NCBI GenBank assembly: GCA_963971225.1
Contig: OZ020269.1
Location: 75,244,450 to 75,308,449 of the forward strand
Length of the DNA: 64,000 nt
Direction of reading: 5' to 3'
From: Melieria omissa
Taxonomy: Eukaryota; Arthropoda; Insecta; Diptera; Ulidiidae
This document shows, in pieces, positions 44,996 through 54,311 of this stretch; positions within the stretch are counted from its first letter, which is position 1, and the number at the start of each line of letters is the position of its first letter. A model generated the notes under the pieces. It was not told where the DNA came from. It searched no databases and saw nothing but the letters and a program-made list of their open reading frames with translations. Both the position numbers and the translations under genes were made by a program.

Positions 44996-46920
44996 TCAGC
45001 TTATATATAAAAAAAACTTAACCTTCTGTAACGTGCCAGTGTTTGCGAAAACGGCTCATTCTTTCGGGAAATTTTTTTTTTTGTGATAGAAGATATCAAT
45101 GCGGTGGTTTATAGCGATATTGCATGTTTGTACGGCAGGTGGGCGTGGCACCTCCCATACAACCTAAATTTTTAATATGGTATATCTTCGGAATTATAAG
45201 TCGGATAGCATTGAAATTTAGTACAGTGTCATGGCGTAAACGTGTCATTTCACCGGTAACATTTAATGGGCGTTAGACACGGGGGCGTGGCACCGCTCAT
45301 ACAACTCAGTTCTTTAATATGGAATAGCTCCGAAATTATAAGTCGATCAGCATTGAAATTTGGTACAGTGTGATAGCGTAAGCGTATCATTCCACCGGTA
45401 AAATTTAGTGGGCGTTGGACAAGGGGCGTGGCACTTTTTAAATCCAGGTGTAACTTTTGAACTATAGCATTCACATCAACGACACTCAGTACAAACTAAG
45501 GATTTGGTCGTGTCCTAAGGTGGATTTTGGACAAGGGGGCGTGGCACCGACCATACAACTAAATTGTTTCATATATGTAATAGCTTCGGAGTTATGAGTC
45601 CCTCAGCATTGAAATTTTGTACAGCGTCATGGCGTAGACGTGTCGTTTCACCGGTAAAATTTAATGGGCGTTTGCGGTGTAACTTTGGAACTATAACTTG
45701 ATACAAACCAACGATTTGGTCGTGTACTTCGGCAGGGGTATTAATGTGGATTTTGGACAAGGGGGTGTGGCACCGCCCATACAACTCAATTCTATACTAT
45801 TTCATATCTTCGCAATTATAAGTCGCTCAGTATTTAAATGTGGAACAGCGTCAGGGCGTAAACGTGTCTTTCCACCGGTAAAATGTAATGGGCGTTGGAC
45901 AAGGGGCGTGGTACTTTTTAAATTCCGGTGGAACTATAGCATTCACATCAATGACACTCGGTACAAATTTGCGATTAAGTCGTGTCCTTTGGCAAGGAGA
46001 AAAAGGTGGATTCTGGACAAGAGGCGTGGCACCGCCCATGCAACTCAATTCTTTACTATGGAATCTCTCGGAATCGTTAGCCTTCAGCATTGAAAGTAGA
46101 TGTGTCATTCTACTGCTGAGATTTGATGGGCGTTTGACAAGGGGTGTGACACATTTTTTATGTCCCAACCTTTCAGCAGAACTGTAAGTCGCACATCAGT
46201 GAAAGTTTGTACGAACTTTCCACTTAGTAGCACAATTCGACTAGAAGAAAGTTGTGAGCATTGGACCAGGGGGCGTGGTACCGCCTCAATTTTTTATACA
46301 TAGGTAGTTTATCATGGCTGACTGACTAATTGATTGATTTATAATCGCCCAGCCCAAACCGCTGAAGCTACAAACATTAAGTTTAAACAATAGGTACATC
46401 TTGAAAACTGAATCTCCGCTAAGACGAGATTTTTTGAAATTCGGGGTGTAAAGTAGCAAAACATGTGTTAAGGTGTTCTTTGAAGAAACTGGATTTAATA
46501 GGCATATTGATTTCAAACTTCCTGAGAATATTCTAGATCAAAACTCAACAAAACAAAATCAAAATTTAATTTGCCCAACAATTGGTTAAGGTTTATTGAC
46601 GAAGAGACTCCGAAACAAACAACCCGAACCGATGGGCCTACTGACTTCAACAAATGTAAAAATAATTGAAATAAATAAAATTAGACAAGTGTTTCTCATT
46701 ATTTTAAAAATCAAAATCTAACTGGATCAACGACGGGTTAAAAGTATGCATGGAGAAACAAATTTCTTTGAGTCTTTTGAAAGTACTCTTTGTGAGAAAT
46801 AATTTGACACGTGTTTTTCACTTTTTTGAAAATCAAAATCTAACGGGTTCAACAATGGGGTAACAATTTGTATCGGGGAAAACAAGAGAGCTTGCGTGCA
46901 AAGCCGCAGGGCCCAGCTAG
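44996..46920 (+). mobile_element. Non-autonomous Helitron in an intron of the host gene
   Basis: The 3' end GCCGCAGGGCCCAGCTAG is at 46903-46920, followed by T, with the usual small hairpin (GCTTGCGTGCAAAGC) before it. The 5' end is near TCAGCTTATATATAAAAA at 44996. The centre has about nine GGGCGTGGCACC repeats (45140-46290). It is the inverted counterpart of 3480-6340. No Rep/helicase. Confidence 0.78.
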
Positions 46921-47289
46921 TTGTTTATAAAAAAAATTGCATCAGTATTATTATTATAAAAAAAATGGTTTATTCTAATTCCAACTTAGGTGGCATGCTT
47001 TCTCTTACTATCACAGAAAAATTATAAGATAATTCAAATATAATCAGCCCTGTTCCAGAATCCGAATCGGATTCTATCCAAATGAAATCCGATTCCGATT
47101 TGAAGAGGTGTTCTGCAATCCGAACGGAACTGTCACATTCGAAGTTTATTTCGAATCCGATTGTTAGCAAATTGAACAAACCTTCAATCAGCTGTTTTCT
47201 TGAAATGTTCAAATGAAAAAGGCACTTGTAAAACTGAGATTTTTTATTTTATTAAATGAGTTCGGTTATTTTATTGGCAGTATTGAGAA

Positions 47290-47640
47290 CGAGCAGTCCG
47301 CCGTTGAAAAAGTAATGCGCAGAATTTTGCGAGACCACTGCAATCCGATAGAATTGCCAGATTCTTCGTAACTAGTATAAGTATTCAGTTATGTTCAAAA
47401 TTTCCTATTTAAGGTTTATTGCTCAGTACCGCCTTAACAAAGCAGCATTCAACATGATCTTGACCGAAGTGAAACCTTTTCTTCGGCAACGTTCCATTCC
47501 GCCAGATTTGAAATTGGCGACGGCTTTGCGATTTCTTGCCGAGGAGGCTATAAACGATCGGTAGAAAAGGCAACCGCCTCTTCCATTTCTGAAAGTTTGT
47601 GCTTCTTAAAAGGTCCACCGCTGCTAAAGCTTATCTTCTA
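47290..47640 (+). pseudogene. HARBI1-like transposase N-terminal fragment
   Basis: Across one or two frame breaks the plus strand encodes AVEKVMRRILRDHCNPIELP, then FIAQYRLNKAAFNMILTEVK and SIPPDLKLATALRFLAEEA. These match the start of HARBI1-type nucleases, where a YR(L/F)...F....E...L module is followed by IPP..KLA..LRFLA. An internal stop near 47565 follows and the DDE core is missing. Confidence 0.7.
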
Positions 47641-47708
47641 TTATGCGCCAGCTCTCTTCTAACCCCACTCTTCCAATCAACCCAGAAATTAAAAAAAAAT
47701 TAATTGAT

Positions 47709-47905
47709 TTAATTTAATTTACTTTTCATCTTTTTCCATTCCTTTATATTTTTTCTTGGTGATCCTTGTTCGTTCAGCGACATTGTTAAATTCTTCCATT
47801 TATTTTCTACCTCGACTTTGTCGCCTTTACAGAATCCCTTCGCGATGCCCGCATTGTCCTCCGTGAAATCCAAGAGCATTTTGCTCTGGTCAGCAGTCTT
47901 ATGCT
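47709..47905 (-). pseudogene. Harbinger Myb/SANT-like accessory protein fragment
   Basis: About 65 codons end at TAA 47709-47711. Visible are QSKMLLDFTEDNAGIAKGFC, VENKWKNLTMSLNEQGSPRK and NIKEWKKMKSKLN. The conserved tryptophans, the LN..G turn and the EWKK third helix define a Myb/SANT-like (trihelix) domain. It is on the same strand as the host gene and lies between the two exons that encode the host protein's own Myb/SANT-like domain. The 3' part of the protein is missing. A plausible acceptor (ATTAATCAAG) precedes the frame near 47905. Confidence 0.65.
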
Positions 47906-48482
47906 TTTCCTTGATTAATAATTAATTTATTAGTTTTATTTCACACGATGTTTAATTGATTTGGTTACATTTGGGTTATTTGTTTTCGTTTTGCTGTTTC
48001 CCATTTCAATTCCACCAGCTTTTTATTTAACGGAATATTTTCGACAAAAATTCCCGATAATCGGAATACAGAACACCAAATTTCCGATCCAAATTTGTTC
48101 GGACTTAATCGGATTTGAGGATTACATCGGAAAGTATTTCCGATAATCGGAATGTAGAACACCGCTAGTCGGAATCAAATCCATTTCCGATCCGATTCGG
48201 ATTCTGGAACAGGGCTGAATAATCGAGTTCTATGTTTTTATACCGATGTTTTTAACACCGATACTAAACTATATATGTTTATGCAATATCAAATATTTAG
48301 CACCATGTGAATACTTCCTATGTTTGACAATCCCCCTCTGAGTACATCTTTCACGTAAACGTGCATCACAAGGCTGACACCTAACTATGTATGTCGGAAA
48401 ACAATGTGCATGCCGATACATGGTAGATGAATTCCAATTGAATAATTAGAACAAGAGTAATCGGAACGCAAGTGCTACTTAC

Positions 48483-48638
48483 CTTCTTCCACTGGATAAT
48501 CGTCTTTTTCGGGCCAATGGTATTTAGAGCAGCTTGTATCTTCTCCCAGTACCACTCTTTCTCCTTTTTCCCCTCCATATATTTTGTCTCCCGCAACAGC
48601 GTAATCAGCATCTTCTTCTGCGGCTTTGTCACTCGATC
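48483..48638 (-). CDS. Myb/SANT-BESS protein, second coding exon
   Basis: A 156-base exon of 52 codons, open throughout, encoding DRVTKPQKKMLITLLRETKY through PKKTIIQWKK. It is bounded by a good acceptor (ATTTTATTCAAG before 48638) and a consensus donor (GAAG/GTAAGT at 48483/48482). Both junctions are phase 0, matching the last exon. With CWRDMR from that exon it forms a three-helix Myb/SANT-like domain of the zeste/Apontic type: conserved Trp in helix 2 (EWYWEKI), a GP turn and a QWKKCW third helix that should contact DNA. The pattern LN..G..K....WKK is shared with the Harbinger Myb-like frame at 47709-47905 in the next intron. Confidence 0.8.
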
Positions 48639-48777
48639 CTTGAATAAAATATTGAAAACCTTGAAATTAAGAAACGAAAAGAGGCGAGAGTGGATTTTTC
48701 ACACAAAAATGCTTCCTTTTTATTAACAATAGATTACAATATGCACTAGTTACGTACATATACACATAGGTTTGAAC

Positions 48778-49594
48778 CAGCGATTGCAATCCCGGAATCT
48801 CCGACAGTTCCGAAAAGGATCAAAACATAGCGAAATAGCTTACTTTTTGCTTTTATCACCTTAATTTCGAAAAAGACAAACCATATTTATTACAAAATTT
48901 GCATTCTTCCTATGACGTTTGCAAAAGTTTAAATGCAACAATTGCATTAAATTGCATTTAAATTGCAACAAACAAACTTTGTACAAACTAGCAGTGGTTG
49001 GGTACTATTCTAGTAAAAATTTGTGAGTAGCTAAAATTAGAATAGGATGTAATCTTACGCTTTTAAAAATGAAACTAAAAACTAACTGAACTGAAAAAAA
49101 TAGACAAACAAAAATTTGTAAAAACTTGCACGTTCCACTGCGATTTGTCACATTTACAATACACTTACGGAAAATAAGAGGGATAAAGAAAGAAACAGCT
49201 GATATAAGTTTCATTTGAGCCTTAAAGTTATAGGGAATTTTAAAATATGGATATTATCGCACCGAAATGGCGGAAACCGTGGCCAAAACTTCCAAATAGT
49301 ATTTGAAGATTTATACGATTTCACCACTAGTATTGAGCCAGAGAAGTACTTTTCCGACAGGTTTATCAAGTAGTTTGAGAATTAAATGCATTTTTATATT
49401 ATTAAATAAAGTTTTAAAGTAGAACACAGTATTGCATTAAATACGAAAGTAGAATTTCTTTGATGAAAAATACGTCCGATTTAGTTGCTTAGAATAATAT
49501 ATTCAATCTTAAAAAAATCTCTACATCCCGGGATTGCGATTTTCAGTCCCGAAAATCCCGGGATTTTAAAACTGGTTCGGAATTGCAATCCCTA
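48778..49594 (+). mobile_element. hAT element (CCCGGGATT family) in the first intron
   Basis: Ends CAGCGATTGCAATCCCGG and (reverse) TAGGGATTGCAATTCCG, with imperfect flanks GTTTGAAC/GTATAAAC (6 of 8). It shares the CCGAAAATCCCGGGATT motif with 28339-29484. Non-coding and more diverged. Confidence 0.6.
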
Positions 49595-49931
49595 GTATAA
49601 ACGTGTGCCCGGAGCTACATATCTGTGTAATTCGAAGCAACACATAAACACTCGAGTAGCTGACCGGTCCATTGACAATTTGCCAATACATTTTGGGAGA
49701 TACGAGTGGCATTAAGCAATGCGTAGGAGTTTATGTATGTACGCATGGGTACTCCACTGTACACACACACGAATTGCAGTAGCTGTGGCTTTGCGATTCC
49801 TATTTTCTCGCCATCCAACATAGGCACAAAAAGGCGCTGCACGCAATGGAAAAATGCACACCTCTGACGACGCTCACCCATGTAATTAAAACTGAATTCT
49901 ACCGCATCTGCACATCTTTTTGATATCTTAC

Positions 49932-49934
49932 CAT
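49932..49934 (-). CDS. Myb/SANT-BESS protein, first coding exon (ATG only)
   Basis: The minus strand reads CGAAAATG then GTAAGATATC, so a well-placed ATG with a favourable context (A at -3) sits directly before a consensus donor. Splicing to 48638 gives Met-Asp-Arg-Val in phase 0 without any extra codon. The exon upstream of the ATG would be 5' UTR. No other in-frame ATG precedes the domain in exon 2 within its open frame. The assignment is inferred from splice signals and phase, not from a transcript. Confidence 0.6.
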
Positions 49935-50300
49935 TTTCGTTTCGATTCCTTAAAAATGCCTTTTCAGTAAAATTCTCCAAGGTTTTTGCAGGAATCCGAT
50001 AACTTATTTCACTTTGCGTTCGACTGTCGTTCGTCGTTGTCGCCGTCGTTCGTCGTTTTCATGAGTGACTGTCGTGTATGTCATACCGTTGCCGTTGTTT
50101 TTGCTTTGCTTGCTGTTTCTGCTTTTAATATTATTGTTGCTGTTGTTGTGCCGCTAACGAACCGTCTGCCTTTCATAGTGACTCGCTGACTCGTCAACAC
50201 TCCTCTACCAGCGACTACATGTACACACACAAAGCGCGCTAGCGCAGCTCTAGCCGAGTACTCGCATATGTACTAACGGTTCGTTCGACATAAGAGCGCT
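49935..50300 (-). promoter_or_regulatory. Probable 5' UTR and promoter region of the Myb/SANT-BESS gene
   Basis: This is one of the few GC-richer, non-repetitive stretches of the window. It contains CGTCGTT/GTTGTT trinucleotide runs (50025-50150), which on the minus strand read as CAA/ACG runs common in fly 5' UTRs. It directly precedes the proposed first exon. I cannot place the transcription start, and no TATA box is evident. Confidence 0.4.
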
Positions 50301-50389
50301 GTTTAATCGGTTTCCATGTTGGCAGCAGTTTTTAGAGCTTTCTTTCGCGCAAAACCATTACCTTTGCGAAGGTAAACAACAATGCAAAT

Positions 50390-50578
50390 TTATTAGGTAG
50401 TGGCACCACAACGGCTAATACAACTTTTTTCTTTTGATTTTGTTTTGCTTTCCTCTCATTTTGTTTTGATTAAGGGCGAATGGGCACGCTGATTAAGAAA
50501 ATAGCCGCAGCATTTGTGGCTGCTGATTGGCTCATGTGTTTTTATTACTAGCCGATTTTGACAAGCAGGATGCCCAAG
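50390..50578 (-). mobile_element. MITE related to 41428-41669
   Basis: TTTATTAGGTAGTGGCACCA at one end and TTTTGACAAGCAGGATGCCC at the other match the ends of 41428-41669 in reverse orientation. Target duplication not clear. Confidence 0.55.
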
Positions 50579-50739
50579 GCCATATATGTAATACTTCTAT
50601 ATTGGCATTTACCTATCTTCACAATGTGTTTTCATTCGGAAATCAGAGAGAATCTCGCTCATATTTCACTATTGCTGTACTGTGATGTTGGCGAATGTAC
50701 CTTGAGCTTAGTGCCAATATAGAAGTACTACATATATGG
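50579..50739. repeat. Inverted-repeat MITE
   Basis: CCATATATGTAATACTTCTA ... TTGGC near the left edge is mirrored by GCCAATATAGAAGTACTACA ... TATGG at 50712-50738, giving arms of about 28 bases around a 105-base centre. 50740-50942 is partly similar to 39555-39830 and otherwise unassigned. Confidence 0.65.
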
Positions 50740-50946
50740 TTTGGCAGCTAATGTCAAATACTCAATGCCTCAGCTTATAAATCAATGAGCGATGCGATAA
50801 AACATGACCAATTTTATCGAACGCATCACAAAATGAAAGCACTTTCAAAAGCTTCAAAAGCTTTCGTTCTTTTTGACAGTTCAAAATCAAAACAAACGAA
50901 AATTATCAAAATGGAAAATGTTAATTAAAATTTTCGTCTGGTTTAA

Positions 50947-51603
50947 CCTTCACACTGTCACAAAAAGTGCATTTTCAAATATATTTTCATCAAATTTTAT
51001 TTAAGACTTTTAGGTAATACTACATCACATATCCAAATTTTAACGAGATCGGCCAACTATATCATATAGCTGCCATAGAAACGATCGCTCAAAAATGTGT
51101 TGCATTGCGATTTGTACAAAAGGGCTAAATTGGAAACAAACTTTTGCATTTGAAAACTGATAGAAATGTGATGAGAATATATTTGAAAAAGAATTTATAG
51201 CATTTCTTTTAAAAAAGCAACAAATTCGCCCACTTTGTAGGGGCTGAAACCCCATTCATCCCTTATCCGCCTTCCACATGTGAACCTAAAATCTCTTTAG
51301 CACAGTCCATTTTATGTTTTTGTTTACCAACTTAGCTCAAAAAATTAAAACTGTCTTCATAAAAGGGATGAGAAGAAAAATATTAACATATGTTAATATG
51401 TAACCAAAATAGGGGTACAAATTCTCATTTGTAATAAAAAGATGGAAAAAATTAAATTTTTAGTTTTCTGATTACATATATAGAAAGAGGTTGACAAATT
51501 GGCCACTGAGCCGAAGCCGCATGAAAATCGGACTAAAACCCAAAAAGTTATAGCAAAATCAAAATTGAAATATTTACATATGTTAATAGTGACAGTGTGA
51601 AGG
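50947..51603 (+). mobile_element. TTAA-type MITE abutting the gypsy element
   Basis: Ends CCTTCACACTGTCAC, inverted at both sides, flanked by TTAA at 50943-50946 and 51604-51607. The gypsy target duplication ATAT starts at the next base (51608). Confidence 0.85.
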
Positions 51604-51611
51604 TTAAATAT

Positions 51612-52038
51612 TGTTACGAATACTAAGTCCAGTGGGCTGTCACGTATCTCTGGATTGTGTGATTTGAAAATAAAACACAGTCAGTTTCTTAAACGCAGAC
51701 AATAAAATACACAAACAGTCACTTTATTATTCGCAGTTTACACTTTACTGTTCGTACACTTAAGTATTTGCTTAATCACTCCGTGTGGCAACTTCACTTG
51801 TCAAAACCAGACTGACTCGCTGCACCGCATCTGGCCACCTTTTATACTCTGTCCGGCCGTCGCGCAGATCGTTCTCGCACGTTGCCAGATTGGACTAGAA
51901 GTTTCCCTGATGACCGCGACCATCGTTGCCAGGTTGGACTAAAAGTTACTATCGCGGCCGTCGTTGCCAGATTGGGTTATGGCACGGCACGCAGCGGCAG
52001 GGTTGCTTTGCACCGCGACAGACTGTCTTATCGTTACA
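51612..52038 (-). repeat. gypsy 3' LTR
   Basis: 427 bases, on the minus strand from TGTAACGATAAGAC to TTCGTAACA. I count five base differences from the other LTR (for example AAACGCAG against AAACCCAG, and TCTTATCG against TCTCATCG), about 98.8% identity. Confidence 0.93.
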
Positions 52039-52049
52039 CTGCCCACCAC

Positions 52050-53486
52050 TTAGACTTGTTCGTCCCGAACAAGTGCCGAGGCTCCGCTGTGATGAGGCGC
52101 CAGGCGCTCCAAATGGACTACCTTCAGCTTAGCGCCTCTATTGCTGCAAAGTTGAATCCGGTATACCACGTCGTTAATCCTAGTCACGACTTCGTAAGGT
52201 CCTTCCCATGACGCTTGAAGTTTCGGAGACAAACCTTTCCTCCGCTGCGGGTTGTAGAGCATTACCAAATCGCCTTCTTGGAACCCTGCTGAGTTGGCCC
52301 GTAGATCGTATCTGGCTTTCGCCTTATCGCTGACCAGTTTGGTGCGGCTCCTTATAAACTGGTGAATTTCCTCCAGTTCCGCCCGCTTATTAGCCACGTA
52401 GTCCGTCTTAGCGGCTCCCGTCGTGCTGACTACCCCGAACTTCAAGTCAGCGGGTAACCGCAACTCTGTTCCGAACACTGCTCGGGCTGGAGTGAGTGAT
52501 GTCGTGTCGTGCGGGGCTGACCTATACGCCATCAGAAACAGGGGGATATGCGTGTCCCAATCCTTTTGATTCCTGCCTACCACTTTCCGCAGGTATTCTT
52601 CCAGTGTCCGGTTAAAGCGTTCCACCATGCCGTCGGACTGTGGGTGCAAAGGAGTGGTACGCGTTTTCTTTATCCCCAGCAGCTCACACACTTCCTTGAA
52701 TACCGCAGACTCGAAATTCCGGCCTTGATCTGAGTGCAACTCCAACGGAACTCCGAACCTGGCTACCCAGTTGTTTACCAGCTTTTCCGAGATCGTGGTG
52801 GCCTCCTGGTTAGGAATAGGGTACACTTCGGGCCATTTGCTGAAGTAATCCATTACGACCAGCACATATTTGTTGCCTTGAGTGCTAGTTGGGAATGGGC
52901 CGGCGACGTCCATAGCAATCCGCTCGAAGGGCGCTCCCACGTTGTACTGCTGCATGCGGCCTCGAGATTTTCTTGTCGGCCCTTTCGCAGCTGAACATCG
53001 GTCGCAGCTCTTAATCCACTCGGCTACAGACTCCTGACATCCTACCCAGTAGAATCGTCTTTTTATTTTGGCGACGGTTTTGGTGATGCCTAGGTGCCCT
53101 CCACTGGAGTCGTTATGGTATGCCTCGATGACCTCGTTGATTCTGCTTTTCGGCACTACCATTAGGGGGTTGCTTGTACGACCATCCGCGCTCTCCCATT
53201 CGCGGTACAGGCAGCCTTCCTTCAGCCGCAGACTTTTCCACTGTGCCCAGTAAGCCTTCGCGATCGGGCTTTCACCAGCCATCTCCTGCCAGTCTGGACG
53301 TGCGCCTTGCTCCTTGCCTTCGACGATTTTTGCAAGATCCGCATCCTCATGCTGGTCCTTCTGTAGCCTCTCCGCAGACCACTCTTCCTCTGGCATGACG
53401 CTGACCAACCGGACGTCCACTATCTGTTCTTTGCTTTCGGCTCGCGAGCACGGCCTGCATTCGACTTTGTACGGACGGCGTGACAA
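52050..53486 (-). CDS. gypsy integrase and end of pol
   Basis: 478 residues. An HHCC zinc-binding domain (HNDSSGGHLGITKTVAKIKR, then CDRC) is followed by a DDE integrase core (MDVAGPFP, HSDQGRNFES, and E in QSDGMVERFNRTLEEYLRK) and a basic C-terminal region (GDLVMLYNPQRRKGLSPKL, then WEGPYEVVTRINDVVYRIQL) resembling the GPY/F module. It is in the same frame as the RNase H above it, from which an in-frame TAA at about 53577 separates it. In an intact element it would be released from the polyprotein by the protease. Confidence 0.92.
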   Translation of the reverse strand: MSRRPYKVECRPCSRAESKEQIVDVRLVSVMPEEEWSAERLQKDQHEDADLAKIVEGKEQGARPDWQEMAGESPIAKAYWAQWKSLRLKEGCLYREWESADGRTSNPLMVVPKSRINEVIEAYHNDSSGGHLGITKTVAKIKRRFYWVGCQESVAEWIKSCDRCSAAKGPTRKSRGRMQQYNVGAPFERIAMDVAGPFPTSTQGNKYVLVVMDYFSKWPEVYPIPNQEATTISEKLVNNWVARFGVPLELHSDQGRNFESAVFKEVCELLGIKKTRTTPLHPQSDGMVERFNRTLEEYLRKVVGRNQKDWDTHIPLFLMAYRSAPHDTTSLTPARAVFGTELRLPADLKFGVVSTTGAAKTDYVANKRAELEEIHQFIRSRTKLVSDKAKARYDLRANSAGFQEGDLVMLYNPQRRKGLSPKLQASWEGPYEVVTRINDVVYRIQLCSNRGAKLKVVHLERLAPHHSGASALVRDEQV

Positions 53487-53576
53487 GGCATCGGCATTTC
53501 CATGGCTACTGCCCTTGCGATGCTCTATCGTGTAGTCGTAGCTCTGCAGACGCTCGATCCACCGCGCAAATTGCCC

Positions 53577-54311
53577 TTAAGGATCCTTAAAGTTCAGCAG
53601 CCATCTCAATGCCGCATGATCTGTGCGCAGGCGAAACCTTTGTCCATACAGATATTTGTGGAAGTGTTTTACGCAGTCCAATACCGCCAGCAGTTCTCTC
53701 CGGGTCACACAGTAATTGCGTTCCGGTTTCGATAAAACCCTACTGTAGTACGCTATCACTTGTTCCTGGCCGTCTATTATCTGTGATAGCACACCGCCAA
53801 TACTACTCCCGCTTGCATCTGTATCCAGCACAAACATCTCCCCAGGCACGGGGAAGGCCAGAATTGGAGCACTGCACAGTTTTTCCTTCAGACGTGCAAA
53901 AGCCTGTTCCTGCTCCTCGTTCCACTCGAAAGCTTGGCTCTTTTTTGTCAGTTTGTGCAGACTGCTGGCTATGTTCGCGAATCCCGAAACAAATCGGCGG
54001 TAGTATGTGCACAGACCCAGGAAACTGCGGAGTTCGTGTAGATTGCGTGGCCGGGGCCACTCCTTCACTGCCGTGATTTTGCCTTCATCCGTATGTACTC
54101 CACGGACGGAAACCGTATGACCCAGATACTTGACCTCCTTTTGGAACAGCGAGCACTTCTTTGGGTTGAGTTTAAGCCCAGCTTTTTGTATCCGCTCAAA
54201 TACCTCCTTCAGCTTTCCCAGGTGGTCGTCGAAGCTTTTACCCATCACGATTATGTCGTCGAGGTACACCAGACACGTCCGCCAATGCAGCCCTTTTAGC
54301 ACGCGTTCCAC
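53577..54311 (-). CDS. gypsy RT (C-terminal part) and RNase H
   Basis: The frame begins within the RT just before the catalytic VYLDDIIVMG box and continues with the thumb (KYLGHTVSVRGVHTDEGKI, then LRSFLGLCTYYRRFV). The RNase H follows: VLDTDASGSSIGGVLSQ, VLSKPERNYCVTRRELLAVL and RLRTDHAALRWLL. The fingers and first palm motifs that should precede it are missing, and the protease frame ends at the same point (54296). The frame closes at a stop at about 53577, immediately after the RNase H core. Confidence 0.9.
   Translation of the reverse strand: MERVLKGLHWRTCLVYLDDIIVMGKSFDDHLGKLKEVFERIQKAGLKLNPKKCSLFQKEVKYLGHTVSVRGVHTDEGKITAVKEWPRPRNLHELRSFLGLCTYYRRFVSGFANIASSLHKLTKKSQAFEWNEEQEQAFARLKEKLCSAPILAFPVPGEMFVLDTDASGSSIGGVLSQIIDGQEQVIAYYSRVLSKPERNYCVTRRELLAVLDCVKHFHKYLYGQRFRLRTDHAALRWLLNFKDP

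Larger units (their letters stand above)
47045..48217. mobile_element. PIF/Harbinger deletion derivative with both gene remnants
   Basis: Inverted ends CAGCCCTGTTCCAGAATCCG extend about 28 bases, flanked by AAT (47042-47044 and 48218-48220). Inside, a HARBI1-like fragment lies on the plus strand and a Myb/SANT-like fragment on the minus strand, the two-gene layout of Harbinger elements. Subterminal ATCGGAATGTAGAACACC-type repeats are near both ends. It lies in the host gene's second intron. Confidence 0.82.

Noticed and set aside
49615..49980. 121-residue minus-strand frame as first exon of the host gene
   Set aside because: It starts at a non-ATG codon, has no domain similarity, and runs through the donor GTAAGATATC into the intron. 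The ATG just before that donor fits the splice phase better.
51882..52211. Plus-strand frame across the gypsy LTR
   Set aside because: It is antisense to the LTR and the integrase end and has no similarity of its own.
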